A stretch of 64,000 nt of DNA from assembly GCA_013399855.1 (NCBI GenBank), contig VXAY01006182.1, positions 175 through 64,174 of the forward strand, read 5' to 3'. Shown here one piece after another: positions 1-10,142 of this stretch. Made by a program: the position numbers and the translations under genes. Each line of letters opens with the position of its first letter. Position 1 is the stretch's first letter. The notes under the pieces were generated by a model, which ran no database searches, was not told where the DNA came from, and saw nothing but the letters and a program-made list of their open reading frames with translations. This stretch comes from Oxyruncus cristatus (taxonomy: Eukaryota > Chordata > Aves > Passeriformes > Cotingidae).

Positions 1-350
1 AGAAGAAGAAGAAAAGGAGAAGAAGAAGAAAAGGAGAAGAAGAAGAAGAAAAGGAGAAGAAAAAGAAGAAGAAAAAGGAGAAGGAGAAGACGAAGAAGAA
101 GAAAAGAAGAAGGAGATGAAGAAGAGGAAAAGAAGAAGAAGGAAAAGAAGAGGAGAAGAATTAAAGGAAAAGGAGATGAAGAAAAGGAGAAGAAGAAAAG
201 GAGAGGAAGAAGAGGAAGGAGAAGAAGAGGAGGAAGAAAAAGAAAAGGCAAAAGAAAAAACAGAAGGTTTGGGAAGGGAAGAAAAGAGAGAGAAAGGGAA
301 AGGGGGAGAGGGGGGGAGAGAGAAAGAAGAAAGAGAGAAAGAAAGAGGGG
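1..350. repeat. GAA/GGA polypurine tract
   Basis: Almost pure A/G for about 345 bases: imperfect GAA and AAGGAG units at the left, grading into GAGGAAGAA, then GGGAGAGG and GAAAGA runs. It is a degenerate trinucleotide microsatellite. The Lys/Glu/Arg-only open frame running through it is a by-product of composition, not a gene. Long homopurine-homopyrimidine mirror tracts can form triplex (H-DNA); that is inference here. Confidence 0.95.
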
Positions 351-2147
351 TTGGTTCTGTATAGGAGACTGTTTTGGTTCCACTCTGGTTTCCCCTACAA
401 GTGCTTGAAGATGAACAGAAAGGCTCTTACCTCCCTCTGGAAATGTCTGCAGTGTTTGTCTCAGACATCCAAAGCAGTTCAGGGAGTGATTCTCCTTCCT
501 CTGGAACAGCTGCTTTCAGTGCCCCTGATTTGCTCTGTGGATACAGAGCTGGATCCTGCTGTCACTTTGCAACAACAGTCACTGGAATTATTTACTTTCC
601 TTAGGACCATTTGGAGCATCTTCCCTTCCACCTCCTCTCCTCTTCCTTCTGAGCCATAACTTGCTCATACGTGAATAAAGAAAAAGGCTTTTTTACAGAC
701 CCAGAGAGCAAAAGGATGAGTCCTGTGAACTGTCAGTGCTCGGAATTTCTTCCAGCTACCCCAAGCAGAGCTCAGCACCTCCTGAAACAAGGATTAACGA
801 GTAACAGCAACACCAAAACTTTTTACAAAATGAGAATATTGTGCTTGGGCGTCTTGGGGGTGGACGACACAAGTTCTTCAAGTTCCATGACTGGACCTTG
901 CCTGTGATTCACCTGTTCCAATCCATCCACTAGCTTTTCCCCTTCCCTTAGGCCTTCTGAGTCGCAGCTCTGAGCTTTGGCCTAAACTGCAGATCAATAG
1001 AGCTGCTTCTACTGTTTCTCTGTGGTCTAGTAAAGTCCAGATGTAGTAAAACAAAGCTAAACTCCTTGAATTGTTATTTCCTTTTGTTTAAAGAATTTAA
1101 AACCATGATTTTAAAACACAGCTGATTTCTCTTTCTCGTATATGGCAGGATTTGGGATTGTGGAAGCAACAAGTGAACATAAATATTCACCCTCTTTCTT
1201 CCATGATATTTCCATTAATCAGGAGTGGAAAATGTAAATATTGGTTTAGCTGCTTTGCTGCAACCTCCTCTAGGTTTTCCAGAGTGCAAGCTGTGCATGA
1301 GTAAACCTGACCTGCTTCTTCTGGATGTGATCCTAAACCTTCGCAGAACTCCAGAATATCCTCAGGGAACGATGAAAACACTTTCCAAGGAATGAGCAAA
1401 AAAAGGGACATCACGAGTGTTCTCTTTTCCAAATGGGATGCACTGGTGCCATCACAGGTTCACTCACAGCTTCCAGTTAAGAGTTCCAGTTACACTGGTT
1501 GGGATTTGTCCTTCCACCCCCTCCCAGAATCCTCTCAGTGCAATCAGGTTTGTAACAGATGGGGCTCATTAGAGAGATACATTCCAACTAAATATCCCAG
1601 CCTTGATTCATGTTAAAATCATTAATTCTAACTTTATGCAACAACAAATTATGCAGGGCAGCTGTGTTGGCAGCAGAGTCATTTGTGTCAACCCCCCGTG
1701 GTGACATTGGAAAAAGGGATGTGGGAATGAAGAGCCAAAAAAAGGCAGTGGTTTGTTGTTGGCACAATGTAATAAAGGTGTCACTAATGAGGCCACTGAT
1801 TGGTATATCCGGGTGGAACAAAATTAGTAGCACTTCTGCTGCCTTCCATTCCCAGTGCCGGGACAGTCTTGGCTCAACAATGGGATCTGCTGGAACATCA
1901 GCAGGGTTGGAAATAACCTCCCAGAACTCCTCAAGCACCTTGTGCTGAGGGTGTTCTTGGAGGGCACAGCAATGAGGGGAAACTATGGATTACTGCTGAG
2001 CTCAAAATACACATCTACAGAAACATGTAATTTCACCAAACAGCAGGAAAAGCTTGTTTTCCTCTAATTTAGCTGTGGAAATTTGGAGGAATTCTGTTGG
2101 ATATGCACTGTTGGAAAAACCTTGAGACGGGAGAATAAATCATGGAA
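351..2147. other. no gene recognised
   Basis: Mixed-composition unique DNA. Short open frames exist on both strands, but none has convincing splice sites, codon bias or recognisable motifs. I see no RNA gene or repeat family here. Confidence 0.6.
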
Positions 2148-2210
2148 TCCCAGAATGGTTTGGGTTGGGAGGTACATTAAAGCCTGATCCCATCCTGCTC
2201 CACTGTTGGT
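2148..2210 (-). mobile_element. CR1 LINE 3'-end fragment
   Basis: The plus strand reads as the reverse complement of a CR1 3' terminus (CCCAGAATGGTTTGGGTTGG followed by a degraded TTAAAG block). Only the last ~60 bases survive, directly before a longer CR1 copy in the same orientation. Confidence 0.75.
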
Positions 2211-2227
2211 GGTGTAACTTCCAGCTG

Positions 2228-2503
2228 AAGGATTCATAGTATCATGTGGATGGTTTGGGTTGGAAGGGACCTGAAAGCCCATCCAGTCCCACCCCTGCCA
2301 TGGGCAGGGACACCTCCCACCAGCCCAGGTTGCTCCAAGCTGGCCTTGGACACTTCCAGGGATCCAGGGGCAACCACAGCTTCTCTGGGCAACCTGTGCC
2401 AGGGCCTCCCCACCCTCCCAGGGGAGAATTCCTTCCCAATATCCCATCTGTCCCTGCCCTCTGGTAGTGGGAAGCCATTCCCCCTTGTCCTGTCCCTCCA
2501 GGC
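2228..2503 (-). mobile_element. CR1 LINE, 5'-truncated
   Basis: Reverse complement of the CR1 3' region: terminal GGTTTGGGTTGGAAGGGACC, the CCATGGGCAGGGACA block, GGTTGCTCCAAGCTGGCC, CACTTCCAGGGATCC and CACAGCTTCTCTGGGCAAC, ending near GCCATTCCCCCTTGTCC. Open frames across it on either strand are CR1-derived and do not represent host genes. Confidence 0.92.
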
Positions 2504-3684
2504 CCTTGAAGTCCAGGAATTTTTCTCTCCACATATGCTGACATGGAAGAAGTTCCTGGCACTTCCACCAGCTGCCCAGGCCTGGATGTGGGAAGGGCTT
2601 TGGAGCAGCAGAGGCACTTTAAGAGGCTGTGATGGGAGAAGGTTTCTGGCTCCTCCTGCTCTCCAGCAACACGTTCGGTGTTCAGCTCCCCCTGGAGACA
2701 CCCCCTCACACCGGGGTCACCAGGAGCAGGCTGCACCACCTGACACAGGTGATTTGGAACCAAATCACCCTATGGATCACCATATCCAGCCCTTGTACTC
2801 CCAGGATTGTCCTGCAGCCCAGTCTCCAAGGGGTTAACAGAGTATCCGCTTTCCCCTTCCCAGCTGACAGGGCAGCAAATGCCTTCCTTGCCCTGCAGGG
2901 ACCCCAGCACTAAACATCCCAAAGCAACACCTTCAACCTACCACGGCAAGCCCGGCAGCAGAGGAAGGTACAAGTTTACACACCTCCTGGGTGCCATATG
3001 CTGGAGGGTAAATATTTTGCGCTTTTCGGAAGCTTTGGGTTTCCACGTTTTTCATGTGTGAGGAAGTGTCTGCCACCAAGGAACGTTGCTCCATTGAGCT
3101 GCAAGCAACAGATCCAAGTATTCCTGGAGAAGGGATTTTTGGGTTTAGATGGGGTATTAATCATTTGCTTCATTTCCCTGGAGCAAAAGGCACCCAGCTC
3201 TGCGCCAGGCACAGAGGGAGAGACGTGGTGGAGAGTTAAATCCCACTAGAACCACATCATTTTCCAGCAGGTTGGGTCCAAATCTGGACACCACGAGCAC
3301 ATCTAGGACACAGTGACAAGCTGTGCTGTGCTGTGCTGCAGCCCAGTGCTGAGTGACAAAAATCCCAAATCCCTAAAAAGAGATTTCAGGAAGTGGCTGG
3401 GTGGAAGGGTGAGCAGAGGGAGGTGTAATTAGATCAGTGGAGGAAGGTGGTAATTAGATCTGCTGCTCACCACAGGCTCAGCCTTCAGCTGTCACTCCCC
3501 CACTCCCGGGAACTTGTGGAAAACATTCCTGTCTCCTGGAGTGAGCATCCCTCCTCATCATGTGCAAATGGGCATCTGGGAGAGAAACTCTTCCACGAAA
3601 GCAGAGGAATCCTTGTCCCCAGATGACCAACTGCGGGTCTGCCCAGTGGATCTCGGGCATTTATCAGGAATGTAGTGATGGAAC
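2504..3684. other. no gene recognised
   Basis: Unique DNA without supported exons. Minor repeats: a short CTGTG run at about 3,321-3,340, and two copies of a TAATTAGATC-containing motif around 3,424-3,460. Confidence 0.55.
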
Positions 3685-3918
3685 AAAGGGAAAGAGGGGA
3701 AATTTAGGTTAATATTAGGAAGGAGTTGTTGGCTGTGAGGGTGGGAAGACCCTGGCACAGGTTGGCCAGAGAAGCTGTGGCTGCCCCTGGATCCCTGGAA
3801 GTGTCCAAGGCCGGGTTGGAGCAACGTGGGACAGTGGAAGGTGTCCCTGCCCACGGCAGGGATTTGGGATGAGATGAGCTTTAAGATGCTTTCCAACCCC
3901 TTAACGTTCTGAGACTCC
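3685..3918 (+). mobile_element. CR1 LINE, 5'-truncated
   Basis: Forward CR1 3' region: TTAATATTAGGAAGGA, GGCACAGGTTGGCCAGAGAA, CTGGATCCCTGGAAGTGTCC, GGTGTCCCTGCCCACGGCAG, then a degraded GAGCTTTAAGATGCTTTCCA and tail. Several mismatches to the other copies indicate age. Confidence 0.92.
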
Positions 3919-4082
3919 GTGTCCTCTCATGGTTATAACTCTGAATCCCAACCAAAGACCAGGGCACATTCCAACATCGAGGTGCAGAGCGCTCCAGAGA
4001 AGTTCCATGTCATGTCATCTGACCGCTTTTTGCTGGACTGATTTTCCAAGTGTTCCAGTCTTTATTTTTTGACTAAATTTAG

Positions 4083-4258
4083 AACTAGTGGCACAACTGT
4101 GGCCCAGGAATGTAGTGGGGTCACCACCACTCTCTGGAAGTGTTCAAGAAGTGTCTGGGTGTGGCACTTGGGGACATGATTTAGGGGTGATTATGGTGGT
4201 GTTGCACTGACAGCTGGACAAGATGATCTTGAAAGTCTCTTCCAACCTTGATGATCCT
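4083..4258 (+). mobile_element. CR1 LINE fragment (GATGATCTTGAAAGTCTCTT type)
   Basis: CR1 3' end of a different subfamily: a TGTGGCACTTGGGGACATGA block, GTGATTATGGTGGTGTTG, GATGATCTTGAAAGTCTCTT and CCAACCTTGATGATCCTGT. It sits immediately before a second, closely related copy in the same orientation. Confidence 0.88.
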
Positions 4259-4261
4259 GTC

Positions 4262-4475
4262 GAGATTAGGAATATTAGGTTTAGATTAGATATTAGGGAA
4301 AATTTCTTCATGAATAGGGTTGTCCAGCACTGGCACACCAGGGAAGGACTCACCATCCCTGGAAATGTTCAAAAAACATGTGGATATGGCACTTGAGGAC
4401 ATGGCTTAGGGTGACTATGGTGGTGTTGCTGATTGGTGGTTGGACTTGATGATCCCAAAGATCTTTTCCAGATAA
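4262..4475 (+). mobile_element. CR1 LINE, second tandem copy
   Basis: Begins with TTAGGTTTAGATTAGATATT and AAAATTTCTTCATGAATAGG and ends with GGTTGGACTTGATGATCCCA and AGATCTTTTCC. Same subfamily and strand as the copy at 4,083-4,258, so the pair is either two adjacent insertions or one copy duplicated. Confidence 0.88.
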
Positions 4476-4479
4476 TCCC

Positions 4480-7115
4480 ATGCACAAGGAATATAAATAT
4501 TGTACAACACACAGGTTTAGAGGACCTTGAACAGTTACGTTTCAGTAACAACTCTGGAAAGATCTCATGAGTCCCCATTTTTAATTGCACATTCTCCCTG
4601 CAGTGATCCAGTGACTCCAAGACACAGATCTTCAGTCCCCTTCCATATTTTCTGATTTCCAGCCAAGGAGCAGGACATTACATCTCATGGCTGCAAAAGC
4701 TTTGGTAGACTTAAACAAATTAAAAAACAAACAAATCTAGACTGAATCAAAGAGTCAGAAGTGAACTAGAGCACAATATTTAGGTGCAGCGGATGTTGTT
4801 GCAGTGTTACCAAAAGCCCAGGCTCTAAGCCCAGGTGTTATATCCTACTAAATTTCCAGCTCCATGAATTAGACAGAAATTTTGAGGTTGTGAAAGAAAT
4901 CCCCAAACCATGAACTGAGAATGAAATCCAGAAGATAAAAGTGTGGGTTGCAAAACCAACTGAATGTGGAGTTGGCCTCCAGGTCGGTGGCAGGTGGGGG
5001 CTGCGATGGCACAAGAAGGTGAAGTGAAGGTTGCAGAGACTCTGAAAAGGCTGATGTCATTCCCACCTTACGCAAAATTCAGGGATAATAAATCCCAAAT
5101 TTAATCCTCGTTGTCCCTGCCCAGAGCAGGAGAGCAAACCAGCACCTGCACGGGAACACTAGAGGGAGCAGAGACAAGGGAGAGGATAACGAGGAGCGAA
5201 GACAGGAAAGGAAAAGTCACTCCAGCTTCTGAGGTGGCTTTGAGGAGGAGGGGAAGGGAACGGGGTTGAGTTTCTGGAGCCTCGAGGATTGTGGCAAATT
5301 TAGTGAGCAAACAGAAGGATGTGTGTGACAGGACTGTGGAGGATAGAAGGCACCAGCTGGATTCTCCCTTTCCACGTGTGATTAAGGATTCGGGTTCTTC
5401 AGGTCCAACTGAGAGCCAGGGAATCACTTTTTGGGCATGACTTGCCCAGGCTCAGCTGGTCTCATGCAAAAGCTGGATTCCACCTCACTGCCCTGGTGCT
5501 GCTGGGCCTCTCCTTCTGGGAGAGGGAGAAAACAGGGATGTACTTTTGCTTAGTCAGCAAGGCTGACACATGTCAGACCCAGAAACCCCACCCATCCTAC
5601 CTGGTTCTCCCACAGGTTTGGACTGGAACTGCCCTAAACCACCACAGCCAGTTCCAGGCTTTCTCCTTGGTTCCCTCAGTGAAAATCCAAGCAGCCACAC
5701 CTCCTTAAATAATCAGAATATGACAGGTTTGCTCCCTCCCCAGTTTAATTCTTTCCCTTTCAAAGGTATTAGGACTTATTAGCACTTCAGGATTTCGTTT
5801 TCCAGCTTTGTGCTTTGATCCTCTGCTTCCACCAGGCAGCTCTCCCTGAGCTGCTTCCTGACTTGTTTCGTAGTTAATTTGTTTGGAGAGCGTTGGAAGT
5901 CCGAAGGCTCCAGGCACTGGGAACGTGCTAATTAGTGTCAGGTGATTCAATTTGGAGTGGGGCAGATGGAAGGAGAAATTTAAACTGCTTAAAGGCTTGT
6001 CCCTCTTGCCACTGACGACTAGGGAGAGCAGCAGATCTGCTCAGAAAGCCTGTGATTTAAGTTCTAAGGGGTGACCTTGGGGCTCATTTATTTTGGGTGC
6101 TCAGCAGATGCTGAGACATGAACTGTGCATGTGAAATACCAGCTTAAGCTGCTCTGTCATGAGGAAGCCAAGCCTCAGCCTCTAATAAATCTTAAAACCA
6201 CTCAAACAGAAGGTTGGCAAAATAACCATCTGAAAAGCTGCATTTTGACAGGGTTTTTTTTAAAAAAACCATTAAGTTTTGTTTGCTGGAGCTTTGCCTC
6301 TCAAAGTGCTGGATCTGCATCCCAACACGCTGCAGGTTTAGAGAAAATGTCTCGGTGTCGCTTCTTACTTTAAAAATCTTCTGAAAGAGTGGATTTGTCT
6401 CCTCTAGGTACATTCTGGACTTTAGGAGATGAAACCTTTGGGATTTACCCCAGTCTTATTATATTAATATATTTTAATTATTTTATCAGTAGAAGTAATA
6501 ATTAATAATAATGTGATATCTTCTTATTACCGGCTGTCAGAATTAGCCCACACCCTTTCATGGAGGTGACGCTACCACCAGTCTTAGTGTGGTGACCCCA
6601 ACCCAATTCCCAGCTGTTCAAAGGCTCTTCTTCTGGCACTAATTCTACCTTTAGTAGAACTGTGTAGCTTGGTGATATTGAAGTCAGCAAAACTCTCAAG
6701 TACATATTCATTTTCCAGGTTTTCCACCGGGGAACGTTCCTTAGGGCAGTCCTACCCCAGCACCATTTGCTGAGGAAGGATTCCAGCCTCCCTTGCTGGC
6801 ACAGAGCTCCAAGGAGAATGAAACTGCAGCAGGAAAGCTCCACTTTGTACAAATATAATCAAACTGCGTGCTGGGGGAAAGCACACACCACAAAAAAATG
6901 AGATTTGCTGACACATGGGCTTTGGCATCGCACATCTTTTCCTGTTCTGGACTAACACAGTTCTCCAACCTTTCCTGGGCAGCCCTCATCAGCTATGCCA
7001 GTGAAAACGCTCTTTTTTTTTGCAGCACAGATGAAATTGTAGAAGAGTTTCTACTGGCAAAATGAAAGAAGGAAAAAAAAAAATCACACCCTGAGGGGAC
7101 ACGGGGCCAATGTCC
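4480..7115. other. no gene recognised; one AT-rich patch
   Basis: No exon with supportable splice sites. An AT-rich patch at 6,455-6,515 consists of TTATTATATTAATATATTTT followed by TAATTAATAATAATG units. Confidence 0.55.
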
Positions 7116-7119
7116 TGCA

Positions 7120-7780
7120 CTTGGGGCACCACAACCCCCAGCAAAAAAGGGGAAGAGCAGCTGGAAAGTGCCCAGTGGGAAAGGCCCTGGGGGTGCTGCT
7201 GGCAGGGGGGAACATGAGCCAAGGGGTGCCCAGGTGGGCAAAGCTGAGAGCACCTGGCTTGGGTCAGTGCCAGCGTAGCCACAGGAGTAGGGCAGTGCCC
7301 ATCCCTCTGCTGGCACTGCTGGGGCACCTCCAGCCCTGGGGGCAGTTCTGGGCCCCTCAGACAAGAGAGACATGGAGGGGTTGGAGCGTGTGCAGGGAAG
7401 GGAACAGAGCTGGAAAGGGGCTGGAGCAGCAGGAGCGGCTGAGGGAGCTGGGGGGGCTCAGACTGGAGCAAAGGAGGCTCAGGGGGGACCTTCTGGCTCT
7501 GCAACTCCCTGACAGGAGGGGGGAGCCAGGGGGGGTCGGGCTCTGCTCCCAGGGGACAAAGGACAGGAGGAGAGGGAACGGCCTCAAGCTGTGCCAGGGT
7601 TGGGGCAGGTTGGACATCAGGAGGAATTTCTTCCTGGAAAGGGCTGTCAGGCACTGGTAGGGGCTGCCCAGGGAGGTGGTGGATTCCCCACCCCTGGAGG
7701 TGTCCAAGGAAGGCTTGGCCATGGCACTCAGTGCTCTGGGCTGGAGGACAAGGTGGGCATTGGGCACATCAACAAGGCAC
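7120..7780 (+). mobile_element. CR1 LINE, long 3' fragment
   Basis: About 660 bases of CR1, among the longest copies here. It contains the GGAGCAGCAGGAGCGGCTGA and GCTCAGACTGGAGCAAAGGA blocks upstream, GGACAAAGGACAGGAGGAGA, then TGGACATCAGGAGGAATTTC and TTCCTGGAAAGGGCTGTCAG, ending at CTGGAGGACAAGGTGGGCAT. The open frames of 126-221 codons on both strands are GC-rich CR1 sequence, not host genes. Confidence 0.92.
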
Positions 7781-7784
7781 AGAA

Positions 7785-8026
7785 AAAGAGGAAACGGCCT
7801 CAAGCTGTGCTAGGGGAGTTTCAGGTTGGATACTGAGGAAAATTTCTTCATGGAAAGGGTTGCAAAGCATTGGAACAGAAGTGGTGGAGTGCCCATCTTT
7901 GGAAGTGTTCAGAAAACACTTGGGATGTGGCACTTGGGAACAGGCTTATTGGTGAACATGGTGGGGCTGGTTGATGGATGGACTTGATCTTAAAGGTCTT
8001 TTCCAACCTTAACAGTCCCATGTTCA
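7785..8026 (+). mobile_element. CR1 LINE, adjacent same-strand copy
   Basis: Starts with GAGGAAACGGCCTCAAGCTG, then GAAAATTTCTTCATGGAAAG, GATGTGGCACTTGGGAACAG and a 3' end GGTCTTTTCCAACCTTAACA. The preceding CR1 stops short of its own 3' end (GGGCACAT) where this copy begins, suggesting nested insertion or template switching. Confidence 0.9.
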
Positions 8027-8725
8027 ATCAACTCCACAGAACAGCCACACAGCAGTTTTTGAGTGGAGAGTTCAGGCATCCAGAAAATACAGTGGCATCT
8101 GGTGTGTGGATCAGCAGGAACAAAGATCTTCAGAATAAAACTGAAAGAGGAGGAATGCTGGGGGGGTCTGGGAAAGGGAACAACTGAGAGATGCACGAAT
8201 GAGCCAACAAACTTCCCACAAGTGACACCACCAGCACAGGTGTGAAGGTACTAAGTGTTTTTCCCCCAGAATTGTGAATCCGCAGACTGAGACATGTGCA
8301 GGCACAGGAACTCCAAGGCTTCTGCAAGGGCAAGGTACAAACAGCAAATGCTTAGGAATTAAAAAAAACAACAGGAAAGCTTCAAATCTAAACAGCAAGG
8401 CAGAAATTTTAATTCAACTGTTGGGAAAAACAAAACCACAGTAGAAATAAATCAAAAATTTATCACAGTTGCCATGTTTCTCAGGGTCACAGGAGCTGCT
8501 TTGGAGGGAAAATTGGACATTTACTGCTGCAAGACATTTTAGCAGAACTGAACACAACAGGGCAGGAATTTTACTGTGACTGTGTTCATTGATCCCACAG
8601 CAGAAAGGGCAGGTAGATCCAAGGGGGGATCACACTGGAATGCAGGACTCAGATGTCCCCGCATCACCCAGGAACACCCAGGCTTGGTCCACTTTGTATT
8701 TCCAGTTCTGTTTCCTCAGGTGATC
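8027..8725. other. no gene recognised
   Basis: Short unique stretch between CR1 copies. Nothing beyond scattered short open frames. Confidence 0.55.
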
Positions 8726-8882
8726 AAATGCCTAGAGAAGCTGTGGCTGCCCCATCCCTGGAAGTGTCCAGGGCCAGGTTGGAGCAACCTGGGCTTGTGG
8801 AAGGTGTCCCTGCCCTTGGCAGGGGGTGGGACTGGAGGGGCTTTAAGGTCCCTTCCAACCAAAACCGTTCTGGGATTCTGGA
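8726..8882 (+). mobile_element. CR1 LINE 3' fragment
   Basis: Contains GAGAAGCTGTGGCTGCCCCA, GGAAGTGTCCAGGGCCAGGT, GGTGTCCCTGCCCTTGGCAG and a well-kept end GGTCCCTTCCAACCAAAACC before GTTCTGGGATTCTGG. Confidence 0.92.
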
Positions 8883-9821
8883 ACTTCTGAAGCCATTGGC
8901 CAATTCAAACCCAATTTCAGAAAAGCCCAGAGAAAATCATTTTTCATGGAAAAAAAAGAGACTGGGTAGAACAAAGAACCAGGAACAGTCTCCTTAAGCA
9001 ACCTCTTGTGACTAAGAGACGGAATCAGTGTCAGCTCATTCGCAGTCCCCCGGTGACTCACTCAAAGGGGGGATGAAAGGGCACCCTTTGTCTTCAAAAA
9101 GCTACCCACAGGAACTTGGGGTAAGATGGTGGTGTGGCTTGAATGACCTTAAGCTCAAATCCTGATGGAACAGGAGGGAGAGCTCAGCGTGGTCTTTAGA
9201 TCTGCTCTAACATCCCATTTACAGCCTCTTCTATGGTGGTGAAACTCACCATTAATTCCACATGTACCTAGAAATGAGGCAAAACATCGTTAAGAACTCC
9301 TGGGATGAAATGCTGCTGGCAGAACCACAGAGCCTCCCAAGATCCCTGGGGCAGTTCTCTGTAAATACCCCCTGGAAGAGCACAGGGCACAGGGAAGCAG
9401 CTCCTCCCAAGAACAGCTCCTGCTTTGTGGTGTCTGTGCCCATATATCATCACAAGGTAGCAGAGGCAGTTTGAGAGGTTCCAAAGCTCGTCTCTCTGGC
9501 TGTATTTTTTCTTCCCTCCAGCTACAATTCCTGTCTCAGGGTATGTGACAGCACCGAGGCTGCTGCAGCAATCAAGGATTCACTCCCAGAATCCCAATTC
9601 CAAAGGCAAGAGATTCACTTCAGCAAAAGCCCAACAAACATCCCCCACTGCTCAAAGAACATCCTAGAAAGGGTATTTGTGGAGGATTTGTTTCAGCTGA
9701 TGGAGCAAGGTGTGTAATGATCGCTCAGTTCTCATCCCATTCCAACCAAGATTGTTTTAATCTCATCACCACCATCTTGATGTGAAGGTCTAAAGCTGGT
9801 TATGCTTCCAGGATATCTTAT
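8883..9821. other. no gene recognised
   Basis: Unique DNA with only short open frames. No splice-supported exon or repeat family seen. Confidence 0.55.
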
Positions 9822-10142
9822 CATAGAGTTATGGAATGGTTTGGGTTGGAAGGGCCCTTAAGGCCCATCCCATCCCACCCCCTGCCATGGGCAGGGCCAC
9901 CTCCCACCAGCCCAGGTTGCTCCAAGCTGGCCTTGGACACTTCCAGGGATCCAGGGGCAGCCACAGCTTCTCTGGGCAACCTGTGCCAGGGCCTCCCCAC
10001 CCTCCCAGCCAACAATTCCTTCCCAATATCCCACCTAACCCTGCCCTCTGGCTCTGGGAAGCCATTCCATATGTCCTGTCCCTCCATGCCTTGTCCCCAG
10101 TCCCTCTCCAGCTCTCCTGGAGCCCCTTTAGGCCCTGGAAAC
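9822..10142 (-). mobile_element. CR1 LINE, 5'-truncated
   Basis: Reverse complement of a well-preserved CR1 3' end. It opens with TCATAGAGTTATGGAATGGT, runs through the CCATGGGCAGGGCCAC and GGGATCCAGGGGCAGCCACA blocks, and ends near CTCTCCTGGAGCCCCTTTAG. About 320 bases, closely similar to the copy at 2,228-2,503. Confidence 0.94.

Noticed and set aside
116..364. Lys/Glu/Arg-only open frame in the purine tract
   Set aside because: It follows directly from the GAA/GGA repeat and contains no other residue types until the tract ends.
2064..2837. Several 155-197-codon frames on both strands
   Set aside because: They lie on or run out of CR1 3' sequence, and equivalent frames recur at the other CR1 copies.
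6989..7803. Frames of 126-221 codons, Pro/Leu-rich
   Set aside because: The GC-rich CR1 element covers the interval; no stop-poor frame is shared with any gene.
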